Below the pieces are notes generated by a model. That model was given only the letters and a program-made list of their open reading frames with translations. It had not been told where the DNA came from and did not search any database. Positions 1 to 9,566 of a DNA stretch of 64,000 nt are shown here, in pieces. The number at the start of each line of letters is the position of its first letter. Position 1 is the stretch's first letter. This DNA is from Sabethes cyaneus (lineage: Eukaryota; Arthropoda; Insecta; Diptera; Culicidae), in assembly GCF_943734655.1 (NCBI RefSeq), contig NC_071355.1:243063183-243127182 (forward strand), written 5' to 3'. The position numbers were made by a program, and so were the translations under genes.

Positions 1-2225
1 TGCTACAAACTAACGGAAGCTGGTGAACATTTGTTAATTATTCTATGTGATATTTTATTATTGTCGCTATAAACTACATCGATAAACTAAATGTGGACCA
101 AAACATTGACCACATTCTAGTTCAAATCTGCTCCAAAATCTGAAACAAAATTTGATAAAAAAAATGTGGTCTTCGATACAGTCCAGGTCCAAAATATAAT
201 CCGTGTCCAGAATCTAGTTCAAAATCTGATCCAGAACCTGGTTTATGTGTGTGTGGTTAAATGTGGTCCAAAATCTAGTTTATAATCAGGCCCAATTTGA
301 GAATCTAGTCCAAAATTTGATACAAAATCTGATTAAAAATATGCTGCAGAATCTGGTCCAGGCTCACAATCTGGCCTTGGTCTAGTATGTGGTTCAAAAT
401 CTGGTCCCAAATCTGATCCAAAATCTGATTAACAATGTGTTCCAAAATATTATCCAAGACCTGGTCCAAATTTGACAAAAATCTCGCCCAGAATCTGATG
501 GAGGTCCAACATCTGGTTCCAGTCTTGAATCTGGTATGACATTTAATTAAAAATTTTGTCCAAAATCTTGTCCAGAATCTATTCCAATCTGTTCCGAAAG
601 TGTTATAAAATCTGATGAAAAATGTGGTCCGCAGTCTAGTCCAGGTCTAGCATGCGGATCCAAAATCTGGTTGGTGGATTAAAATCTGATAAAAACGTGG
701 CCCAAAATCTGGTTTATAATCCTCTCCAGTTTCAGAGTCTGGACCCAAATTTGATGCAAAAACTAGTTCAAAATCCGATAAAAAATGTGGTCTACAATCA
801 GGGCAAGATCCACAAACTGGTGCTGGTATAGAATCTAGTCCGAAATTAGTTAAAAAATGTGGTCCAAAATATCATCCAAAATCTGATCCAAATCTAATAA
901 AACTGTGGTCCAAAATCTGATCTCGAATCTGGTGTAGTTCCAAGATCCTGTTCAGGTCCAGTATCTGATCCAAAACCTGACCGGAAAAGAGGTCCAAAAT
1001 GTGGTCAAAATGGTGTCCAAAATCTTATTCGAATTCTGGTTTACACATGGCAAAAATGTTGTTCAAAATTTAGTCTAGAATCTAGTCCAGATCTGTTCTA
1101 AAATCTGAAACAAAAGTTAATAAAAATGTGGTTCACAATCTGTTCCAAAATCTGGTTGCTGGTTAAAAATCTGATCAAACATGTAGTCCAAAATCTAGTT
1201 TTTAATCTGGCTCAGTATGTGAATCTGATCCAAAATTTGATTAAAAATCTGAATCAAAATCTGATAAAAATGTGCTGTAGAATCTTGGTCTTAGTATGCA
1301 GTTCAAAATCTGGTCCCACACCTGATCCGAAATCAAAAATGCCGTCTAAAATATTATCCAAACCCTGGTCCAAATTTGATAAAAATGTGGTCCACAATCT
1401 GGCCCAGAATCTGATGGAGGTCCAACATCTAGTTCAAGTCCAGAGTCTGATACAAAATATGGCCAAAATCTAATTAAAAATTTAGTCTAAGATCTGGTTC
1501 AGATTTTAGTTCAAACCTGTTCCAAAATTTATTACGAAATCTGGACCAAAATTCAATAGAAAAAAGTGGTCTGCAATCTAGTCCTGGTACAAAATATGGT
1601 CCAGGTTCAGAACTTGCACCAAAATCTGATGATCGACAATGTAGTTCAAAATCTGGTTTATAATTCCGTCCAGTTTCAGAGTCTGCACCCGATTTGATTG
1701 AAGTTTTTGCAGCGTCTTAGTAGAATACGAAACCTGAAAATTAAATAATTTAATATCCGAATTTGATGCAAAATCTGGTCCAGAATCGGAGTAAGGTCCG
1801 CAGCTAGTCCAGGTCTAGAATCTAATCCAAAATTAAAAAAAAAAGTGTAGTTCAAAATATCATCCAAAATCTGGTCCAAATGTAATAAAAATATTGTCCA
1901 AAATTTGGTCCAGAATCTGACGCAGGTCCAGAATATAGTTCAGACCAGGCCTACAATCTGGGAAAATTTGGAACATAATCTGATAAAGATGTGGTCCAGG
2001 ATTTCGTGTAGGTTCAGAATCTGATTGGCGGTTCAAAATCTTATCGGAAAGAACACGGATTTAGGAAACGAGGGAGCGCTAAATCTAGCCACAATGCCAC
2101 GCTACGGCTCTGCCTATATCAAATCCAATTTTTAATCCAATTCCAAATCTTATTTCAAGTCCAATCTCAACTTTGATTTTAAGTCCAGTTGCACACGAAA
2201 GTCCGCAATTTTCAAACTAATCGGT
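1..2225. repeat. Degenerate ~12-bp minisatellite block
   Basis: The stretch from 1 to about 2060 is built almost entirely from variants of CCAAAATCTGGT, CCAGAATCTGAT and AAAAATGTGGTC. This gives a loose 12-bp period with no long clean run. From about 2110 to 2215 it changes to the opposite-sense flavour (AAATCCAATTTTTAATCC and similar). The boundary near 2085-2110 (CCACAATGCCACGCTACGG) recurs beside the same kind of repeat near 58305 and 60690, which suggests one dispersed repeat family. Short ORFs here (for example 1126-1473) are translations of the repeat and are not genes. Confidence 0.85.
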
Positions 2226-4945
2226 TGGTATTTTTGTGATAAGTAATAATAGATTCGCGATCCTAGGATTTTCAGGCCAAGGTCGGGTGTCCTACCTTTT
2301 GTTTATGTCTGGAAACGCTAGTGGTGATGACTAAACTTTTTGTAGCTCTTGTTGAGAGATAAGTAGTGGTTTCGCAGTGATTGTGTCTTATACCTTGAGT
2401 AACCTCCTTAAAGCAGTCTTTTTTTCGGATTAAAGCCGATGTAACATACTAGCATGTATCCAAGGTAGATACGGCCCTATATGCGGTTACCCAAACTTGC
2501 TCACAAGGTAGCCGATCGTTGTGCTTCAAAACAGAGGGCTTGAATTGGAGTTAAGTTCTGGAATCCCTGTTCTCCACATCCACACGTACGATTGGGCCGG
2601 CTGTCGTACTCTGGCGGGAATATTTGATCTGCGGCGGGGAAGGGAGAGGGGACTGTTGCTGGTTTCTAAAGTATTAAAGTCATTGCGTCTCACCAGCATC
2701 CAGTTCAGCGACCGGAGGTTGTCAGTCCCGCATTCGGAGTCTAAGACTCCGTTTAAGATGGTCCCGGATCGGTGTTAAAGAACGGAGGATTAGGCGTTGG
2801 GATGCCCTCTTTACATAGAGTTGTCAGTTATACTAGAGATACAGGTGATGCCCAGTAGCCCTTTTAAAGATTCTAAAGGATTCTTCGAACTCGCTAATAC
2901 CGATGCACTGCACCGGTGAAAATTTGTCATCATTTCTTCCCAAGCATCTGACTCTAACAAAGGTAACAAGTCACCACCACCTTTGTCGCACCGGAAGTGT
3001 TTACCGAAACTGAACACCAGCGCCAGTGCTAGCAGCAGCAGTAGCAGCAGTTTCGTCGAGCTTCGAAACCGTTTAATTTCGATGCAAATTTGCTCTTGTT
3101 CAAAACAGTTGTTTGGTTTGCGGTGCCGGCGATAATGGTTTCTTTGTCTTGCACCAACCGCAACGGGTTGACGGGCACTTTCGATCCGTTCGGAACGCAC
3201 ACAAACACCCTAACCCTGACTCCGCATGGGACCTAAAAGCATACAAAAAAAGGCAAACTATTTTTGCCCAAGAAACTAATTTTCCCTAAAGCTATCACAA
3301 CGCCGCCCACTCGCAGCGCAGGCAGCCCTTCTTGTGGAGAATGCGAAACCGAGCAGCAACTTTGCCCTTCGGAGATTGCATTTTTTCCACCGGTTCCACC
3401 GGGCCTTGCTACCGTAGATTTCTCACACCTCTCGGGCGGGAGGAGGGAATTTGCTTGCTTCGCTGTCTGTGCTTGTTTACGAAACAAGGCCCGTCCGTCA
3501 CTTTTTAACGACGGTGACTCGTCTAGCGACTGCGACTGGCGTCGAGCTAAACGACAGACGGCCGTCGGTGGTGAAAAGGAAAATTATCGTAAAATTACTA
3601 TCGAAACCAGGTATAATTTAATTTAATCATCAACATCGCATGATTTATGATAGTTTGCATCCTTAATCATTTTTCTTGGCGTTGAAGCAGAAGAAGTATC
3701 GATTTTCGGTAATTACATCACGTTTTACGCCATAACCGCTTCGCTCTGCTCAGGCTGCTACGGGCGGGCCGCCGGGCGGTGGTTTTCTATGCTGCAATTG
3801 CCTGTGGTGCGGAAGCGTTTGATAGAGAGAGAGGAACTCAGAAACAGAATCACTTCCCGGTGCGAATCCGGTGGGTGGTGGTAGGTTCGCTGTGAGTCAA
3901 TCCTTACGAATACGTAAGAAGTATTGATTTCAAGGTTTGCAAAACTCAACGAAATTTAAGTGAAATTATTTACTTTGAGTAATGATTGAGTAATAATGAA
4001 ATTGAGTAATGAGAAGCTCAAAAAAATTTACAGCAAATTAAAATGGTCATACTGATGTGACATAACCGTAATTAGATCCTTCAGTTGAATTATTTGTATC
4101 AATAATAACACATTTTATTACATTGATACTGTTTACCGACCCCCGGCGACAGTCTACATATGTTACGTCCAAACAGCTTCGTTACGTTCTGCGCTGATAC
4201 GGAAGTATTTCACACTCATTCTGACCTAGTTTAACAAACAAGATATTCATCTACTTTATCGTTCGGGAGTACAAAGACATCTGCTGTCTTTGATCTCATC
4301 TCGTAGTTCTCGGATGGTGCTTGAGCATCGCTCGCTTTGGCACGAATCGGAACGCATATAACATTCGATGCAATGGCAATGCTGGGAAGAATGTTCCTTC
4401 CGGAGACTCTTGGTCCATCAGTTAGTAGGTATATATGTACATATACGTACATATACGAACGTTAACAATATAATGCGAAGACGTTCGCGTCGTTAATACT
4501 TCTCACTGATGTATTATTATAGTGATTACTTTTTGAGAATCAGATTACTTCCGGTGACGATACACCATTAGGTGTAAAATAGTCGTTAAAATGGTTCAAT
4601 CATATAAATGCAGTATTTTTTTGATATTTGTTTTCAGTGGCCACTATTCAATTACATAATAGATGTTTGCACAAAAAATGGTGACCTGTAACTAATTAGG
4701 AAGTAATATGTACATTTTCTAGGATATTTTTCTTCGATCATGATCGATGATTTACTTGAATTGATAGACTATTCAGTGAATAGATAACAGAAGCTACAAG
4801 TAAATGTTCTTCCTACAGACTTTAGTTAGGTATTTTGTCGCAATGACATATCAACGCAATTCTTTGAATTGCAAAAATAAAAATTGAGCCAAGGTTCCTA
4901 AAATGGCTTAAATCACATTTAATTAGTCGCCAGTAAACGAATAGA
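2226..4945. other. Intergenic, no gene recognised
   Basis: I see no recognisable gene, RNA or complete mobile element. The interval 2500-3900 is GC-richer than its surroundings and carries several short overlapping ORFs on both strands. The 129-codon minus ORF at 2811-3200 has a leucine run made by a GCA/GCT-type repeat and no domain I know. From 3950 to 4945 the sequence is AT-rich and featureless. Confidence 0.6.
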
Positions 4946-5152
4946 TTGATTGGAAAAACCTCGAATGTAACACAGATGATGAACCTCAGGGCCCTTATCT
5001 GGGATTTTTTCTTTTTATTTTGTACGAACATGGCTTACATACTCCAGAATTTTTATGTGGTAATTTATGCCGATAACATGAAGCTTTATTTAGAAATAAG
5101 GAATGAAGCAGACATCAATATATTATAGACTGAAATACACGTTTTCCAAAAA
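4946..5152 (+). mobile_element. LINE reverse-transcriptase relic (Jockey-like)
   Basis: Translation of 4984-5030 gives PQGPYLGFFLFIL, the degraded counterpart of the PQGS-LGPLLF block of non-LTR reverse transcriptases. A frame change then leads to YADNMKLYLEIRNEADINIL, the YADD catalytic block and the following helix. The decayed FQKWC block closes the fragment, and the CTGT array begins immediately after it at about 5155. Frameshifts, stops and loss of both gene ends show a dead fragment. The assignment to the Jockey-like group is by motif only. Confidence 0.75.
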
Positions 5153-5154
5153 TG

Positions 5155-5193
5155 GTGTCTGTCTGTCTGTCCTGTCAGTCTGTCTGTCTGTTT
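5155..5193. repeat. CTGT microsatellite, left part
   Basis: This short run of CTGT units ends where the MITE at 5194 begins. The same type of array resumes directly after the MITE's other end at 7651, so the two parts are probably one array separated by the insertion. Confidence 0.8.
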
Positions 5194-5385
5194 CCCAGCT
5201 AGCACCAACTCGTATATCAATGTACGAAAATTATCGTAAATGTCTCTTAACAAATTCGAAATCATAATTAACGCTTGATGAAGTGGAACGATTTTCTATC
5301 GTATATAATGATAATAACTGACATGCATACGACTTTCCGCACAAAATCGTACAGCATTACGAAGCGAGTTGCGCTTAATCGGATA

Positions 5386-7472
5386 TCTATAAAGAAGGAT
5401 TTCTGTCTGTCTGTCTGTCTGTCTGTCTGTCCGTATGTTCCTTATAGAATCGAAAACTACTGAACCAATCGGCATGAAAATATGCATGTAGAGGTTTTTT
5501 GGCGCCAGGAAAGGTTTTAGTGATGGTTAGAAACCCCTCCCCCCACTAAGAGGGGGGGCTCCCATACAAATGAAACACAAATTTCTGCATAACTCGACAA
5601 CTAATCAAGCAAATAGAACAAAATTTGGCATGTGGGTGTTTTCGGTGACAAGAATTTATTCTATGGTAAACTGAGACCCCTCCCCTCTTTATATGGGGAA
5701 TTATAACTCCTCTCCTCTTTAAAAGGGGGGCTTCCATACAAATTTCCTCATAACTCGAGAACTAATCAAGCAAATGGAACCAAATTTGGCATGTGGATGT
5801 TTTTGGAGACAAAAATTTTTTGTATGATGAATTGGGACCCCTCCCCGTTTTAGGAGGGGGGGATCCTATACACATGAAATACAAATTTCCTCATAACTGA
5901 AGAACTAATCAAGCAAATGGAACAAAATTTGGCATGTGAAAGTTTTCGAGGGCAAGAATATTTTCTATGGTAAATAAGGACCCCTCCCCACTTTAAGAGG
6001 GGGGGCTCCTATACAAACGAAATACAAATTTCCTCATAACTCGAGAACTAATCAAGCAAATGGAATAAAATTTGGCACGTGGGTGTTTTTGGAGACAGAA
6101 TTTTTTTCTATGATGAATTGGGACCCCTCCCCAGTTTAGAAAGGGGGGCTCCTATACAAATGAAATGCAAATTTCCTCAGAACTCGAGAATTAATCAAGC
6201 GAATGGAACCAAATTTGGCATGTGAAAGTTTTCTAGGGCAAGAATATTTTCTATGGTGAATTAGAACCCCTCCCCACTTTAAGACGGGGGGCTCCTATGC
6301 AAACGAAATACAAATTTCCTCATAACTCGAGAACTAATCAAGCAAATGGAACCAAATTTGACACGTGGGTGATTTTGGAGACGAAAATTTTTTCTATGAT
6401 GAACTGGGACCCCTCCTCACTTTAGGAGGGGGGGCTCCTATACAAATGAAATACAAATTTTCGTCATAACTCGAGAGATAATCAAGCAAATGAAACCAAA
6501 TTTGGCATGTGAAAGTTTTCGAGGGCAAGAATATTTTCTATGGTGAATTAGGACCCCTCCCAACCTTAAGAGGGGGGCTCCTATACAAACGAAATACAAA
6601 TTTCCTCATAACTCGAGAACTAATCAAGCAAATGGAACCAAATTTGGCACGTGGGTGTTTTTGGAGACAAAAATTTTTTCTATGATGAATTGGGACCACT
6701 ACTCACTTTAGGAGGGGGGCTCCTATACAAATGAAATTCAAATTTCCTCATAACTCGAGAACTAATCAAGCAAATGGAACCAAATTTGACATGTAAGTGG
6801 TTTTGGACGCAAGATTTTTTTCTATGGTGAATTGAGACCCTCTCTTCTTTAGAAAGCGAGTTATGGCCCATCTCCCTTTTAAGAGGGTGGGCTTCCATAC
6901 AAATGAAATGCAAATTTCCTCTTATCTCGAGAACTAATCAATCAAATGGAACCAAATTTGGTATGTGGGAGTTTTAGATGGCAGAAATTTTTTCTATGGT
7001 GAATTACGACCCCTTCCCCTTTTAAGAGGGGAGGTCCCATACAAATGAAATTCAAATTTCCTTATAACTTGAGAACTAATCAAGCAAATGAAACCAAATT
7101 TGGCATGTGGGAGATTTTGGAGTCTTGAATTTATTTTACGATAGTTAGAGACCTCTCACCCCTGTGGTAGGGGGATGGACTCTCACACAAATAAAACAGA
7201 AATTTTTGCGAAATTAAAAAACTAATCGTACTCGAGAAATTCGAGACTCTTCCATAAAACATTAGTCAATACAAGACCAAAAAAACTATTTATAGTAACA
7301 CTAGATCATTCAGGACGAGACGGTCGCGAGTGTTGCCGATGACCCACCGTCGGAAGCGCCGTCCACTGGGGGGCTTGCAAAACTCGAGATTGTGACAAAG
7401 ATCATCCGAGCTTCATGATTATGTACAACACAGGTTAATTTGTGGCAATACGAAGTTTGTCGGGTCAGCTAG
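5386..7472 (+). mobile_element. Non-autonomous Helitron inserted in the MITE
   Basis: The insert begins with TC (5386-5387, TCTATAAAGAAGG) and ends with CTAG (7469-7472). It lies between an A (5385) and a T (7473) with no target duplication; these are the hallmarks of Helitron rolling-circle transposons. The uninterrupted MITE copy at 40.2 kb has CGGATATTATCG (reverse complement of 40337-40348) exactly where this copy reads CGGATA, insert, TTATCG, which supplies an empty site. Inside are a short CTGT run (about 5402-5432), a 143-bp tandem array and a unique 3' part (about 7200-7472). No Rep/helicase ORF is present. I did not find a convincing 3' hairpin before CTAG. Confidence 0.85.
5530..7200. 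repeat. 143-bp tandem array inside the Helitron
   Basis: Eleven copies of a unit carrying the core AACTCGAGAACTAATCAAGC are spaced mostly 141-144 bp apart. Two spacings are longer, about 161 and 172 bp. Each unit also has a C-run and a G-run around a short AT stretch (CCCCTCCCC then GAGGGGGGG) that could pair as a hairpin. Between about 5760 and 6720 two unit types alternate. One reads GTTTTTGGAGACAAAAATTT and the other GTTTTCGAGGGCAAGAATAT. The real period there is therefore a dimer of about 286 bp. Confidence 0.9.
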
Positions 7473-7650
7473 TTATCGTATATAAATACTTTTATAGTTG
7501 TGACGCATAAAATTATTCCTAATCACGTATATCGCCTCCAAAATAGCACGGATATGCCAATTTTGCGCATCAAATACGATTTATTACCATGTATATCTAT
7601 ACGTAATGCTGATTTTTCTCTTTCATATACATATGAAAGTGCTAGCTGGG

Positions 7651-8867
7651 TTCTCTGTCGGTCCTGTTTGTCTGTCTGTCCCGTCTGTCTGTCTGTCTGT
7701 CTGTCCTGTCTGTCCGTCTACTCGGTCCGTTTGTCTGTCCAGTCTGTCTGTCTGTCCGTCTAGTCTGTTTGTCTATCCCATCTGTCTATCTATCAGTCCA
7801 GTGAGTATGTCTATCCAATCTGTCTGACGGTCTGTCCAGTCTGTCTGCCTGTCCTGTCTGTCTGTCTGTCTGTCTGCCCAGTCTGTCTGTCTGTCCAATC
7901 TGTCTGTCTATTTAGTCAGTCTGTCAGTCCAGTCCGTCTGCCCGGTCTGTCTGTCTGTCCAGTCTGTCTGTCTATCCAGTCTGTCTGTCTCTCCAGTCTG
8001 TTTGTCTGTCCAGTCTGTCTGTCCGGTCTGTCTGTCTGTCTGTCTGTCTAGTCTGTTTGTCTATCCAGTCTGTCCAATCTGTCTGTCTTTCTGTATGTCT
8101 GCTGTCTGCCCAGTCTGTCCAGTCTGTCTGTCTATTTAGTCTGTCTGTCAGTCCAGTCCGTCTACCAGGTCTGTCTGTCTGTCCAGTCTGTCTGTATATC
8201 CAGTCTTTCTGTCAATCCAGTCTGTATGTTTATTCAATCTGTCTGTCTATTTAGTCTGTCTGTCTGACCAGTCTGTCTGTCTGACTAGTCTGTATGTCTG
8301 TCCAGTCTGTCTGTCTATCCCATCTGTCTATCTATCAGTCCAGTGAGTCTGTCTATCCAATCTGTCTGTCTGTCTGTCCAGTCTGTCTGTCCGGTGTGTC
8401 TGTCTATCCAGTCTGTCTGTATATCCAGTCCAGTCTGTCTATCCAGTCTGTCTGTTTATTCAATCTGTCTGTCTATTCAGTCTGTCTGTCTGTCCGGTCT
8501 ATCTGTCTGTTTAGTTTGTCTGTCTATCTAGTCCCACTCTGTCTGTCTATCCAGTCAATTTGTCTGTCTCGTCGGTTTGTCGACCCGGTTTTTCCAATCT
8601 GTCTGTCCAGTCTGCCTGTCTGTCTGTCAGTCTGTTTTGTCTGTTTTTCTATCCAGTATGTCTGTCTGTCAGTCCATTCTGTCTGTCCGGTCTGTTTGTC
8701 TGTCTGTCCGGTCTGGCTGTCTGTCTAGTCTGTCTGTCTGTCCAGTCTGTTTTTCTATCTAGTCTGTCTGTCTGTCTGTCTATTCAGTCTTTTTGTCTGT
8801 CCAATCTGTCTGTCTATTTAATCTGAATGTCTGTCTGTCTGCCCAGTCTGTCCAGTCTGTCTGTCTA
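7651..8867. repeat. CTGT/CCAGT microsatellite array
   Basis: About 1.2 kb is almost purely CTGT units broken by CCAGT, CCGGT and CTATCCAGT variants, giving an irregular longer period of roughly 12-21 bp. Overlapping ORFs made of Ser-Val-Cys-Leu repeats run through it in several frames (for example 8294-8728). They are translations of the repeat and not proteins. Confidence 0.9.
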
Positions 8868-8975
8868 CCCTGGTAACAATGCTGGTTTTATTACACACTT
8901 ATGACGGTTCTGGTGACCAAAATTGGTTCTTAAAACCGCAATAAGAGTGAAATAAAACTCAAATTGTTACTTGGG
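8868..8975. mobile_element. 108-bp palindromic MITE with TA duplication
   Basis: The element starts CCCTGGTAACAATG and ends, in reverse complement, CCCAAGTAACAATT. It is flanked by TA at 8866-8867 and 8976-8977. The two halves of about 54 bp are near-complete inverted copies meeting at CCAAAATTGG, so the whole element can fold as one hairpin. It interrupts the CTGT array, which resumes at 8978-9032. Relatives lie at 35442-35551, 37090-37196 and 60716-60790. A TA target is typical of Tc1/mariner-type and some other cut-and-paste elements. Confidence 0.88.
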
Positions 8976-8977
8976 TA

Positions 8978-9032
8978 TTCAGTCTGTCTGTCTGCCTGTC
9001 TGCCTGTGGAGTCTGTTTGTCCGGTCTGTCTC
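8978..9032. repeat. CTGT microsatellite, right remnant
   Basis: CTGT, CCTGT and CCGGTCTGT units continue the array at 7651-8867 on the far side of the small MITE. Unrelated sequence begins near 9033. Confidence 0.75.
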
Positions 9033-9160
9033 AGTTGAAAACAATTTCTGCCAAAAATTCGCCATGACGGTGGAAAACTCGGAACGAAAGTCGGATGAAA
9101 GTTCGAAAAACCATTTTCTATTTCATAGATAATTACCTTACGTTTAGGCAACTTTGCGTA

Positions 9161-9566
9161 CAACTTGGTAACTGCCAAAGACCATTGCTATTCTGTATCT
9201 ACATAAATGATGCTGCGTTACTACTCAATGAAGGTGAAAGGCTTTTCTTCGCTGATGATCAGAAAATCTATCTTGAAGACAGAAGAATCGAGGACTGCAG
9301 AATGTTGCAGAAGCTTCTGGACTTGTTTAGTGACTGGTGCGTAAGTCTTCATCGTCATCACTTTTCATCGCACTAGAAGCGCAATAGAGTTCGATTACGA
9401 AATTTCCGGATCAAAATTGAACAGGGTAGAGCAGGTGAAGGATCTTGGAGTATTACTTGACGAGAAACTCACCATCAAGTCTCACATTTCTGCCATCGTT
9501 GACAAGTCCAATCGTAGTTTTGGGTTCATATTTAAGATTGCTGGTGAATTCAATGACCCGCTCTGA
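9161..9566 (+). mobile_element. LINE reverse-transcriptase relic (Jockey-like)
   Basis: The first frame gives RPLLFCIYINDA followed by FADDQKIYLED, the conserved PLLF-IYIND block and a YADD-type catalytic block. A frameshift near 9350-9377 leads to a second frame with SKLNRVEQVKDLGVLLDEKL, the DLGV-D block that follows the catalytic core in Jockey-clade proteins, and then FKIAGEFNDP before a stop at 9564. The motif order is right for one element, but the reading frame is broken and the N-terminal endonuclease part is missing. It overlaps the same protein region as the relic at 4946, so the two are separate copies. Confidence 0.85.

Larger units (their letters stand above)
5194..7650. mobile_element. 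MITE, split by a nested Helitron
   Basis: The ends are CCCAGCTAGCACC and, in reverse complement, CCCAGCTAGCACTTTC, so they form terminal inverted repeats of at least 10 bp. The left half (5194-5385) and right half (7473-7650) together match, on the opposite strand, the uninterrupted copy at 40210-40540 along nearly the whole length. Without the Helitron this copy is about 370 bp. It has no coding capacity. Both outer flanks are CTGT repeat, so it inserted into a microsatellite. I could not settle the target duplication or the superfamily. Confidence 0.85.

Noticed and set aside
1126..1473. 115-codon ORF at the window start
   Set aside because: It consists of Leu-Ile-Gln-Asn-like repeats from the 12-bp minisatellite.
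2811..3200. 129-codon minus ORF with a leucine-rich hydrophobic stretch
   Set aside because: The leucines come from a simple trinucleotide repeat (about 3031-3050). There is no other sign of a secreted or membrane protein.
5530..7200. Regularly spaced repeats considered as a CRISPR array
   Set aside because: Units are joined head to tail with no unique spacers, and the genome is eukaryotic. It is a satellite-like array in a Helitron.
8294..8728. 144-codon ORF of Ser-Val-Cys-Leu repeats
   Set aside because: It is a translation of the CTGT microsatellite. Similar ORFs appear in overlapping frames.
4946..9566. The two LINE relics as halves of one element split by the CTGT array
   Set aside because: Both contain the PLLF and YADD/FADD blocks, so they overlap in the protein and must be separate copies.
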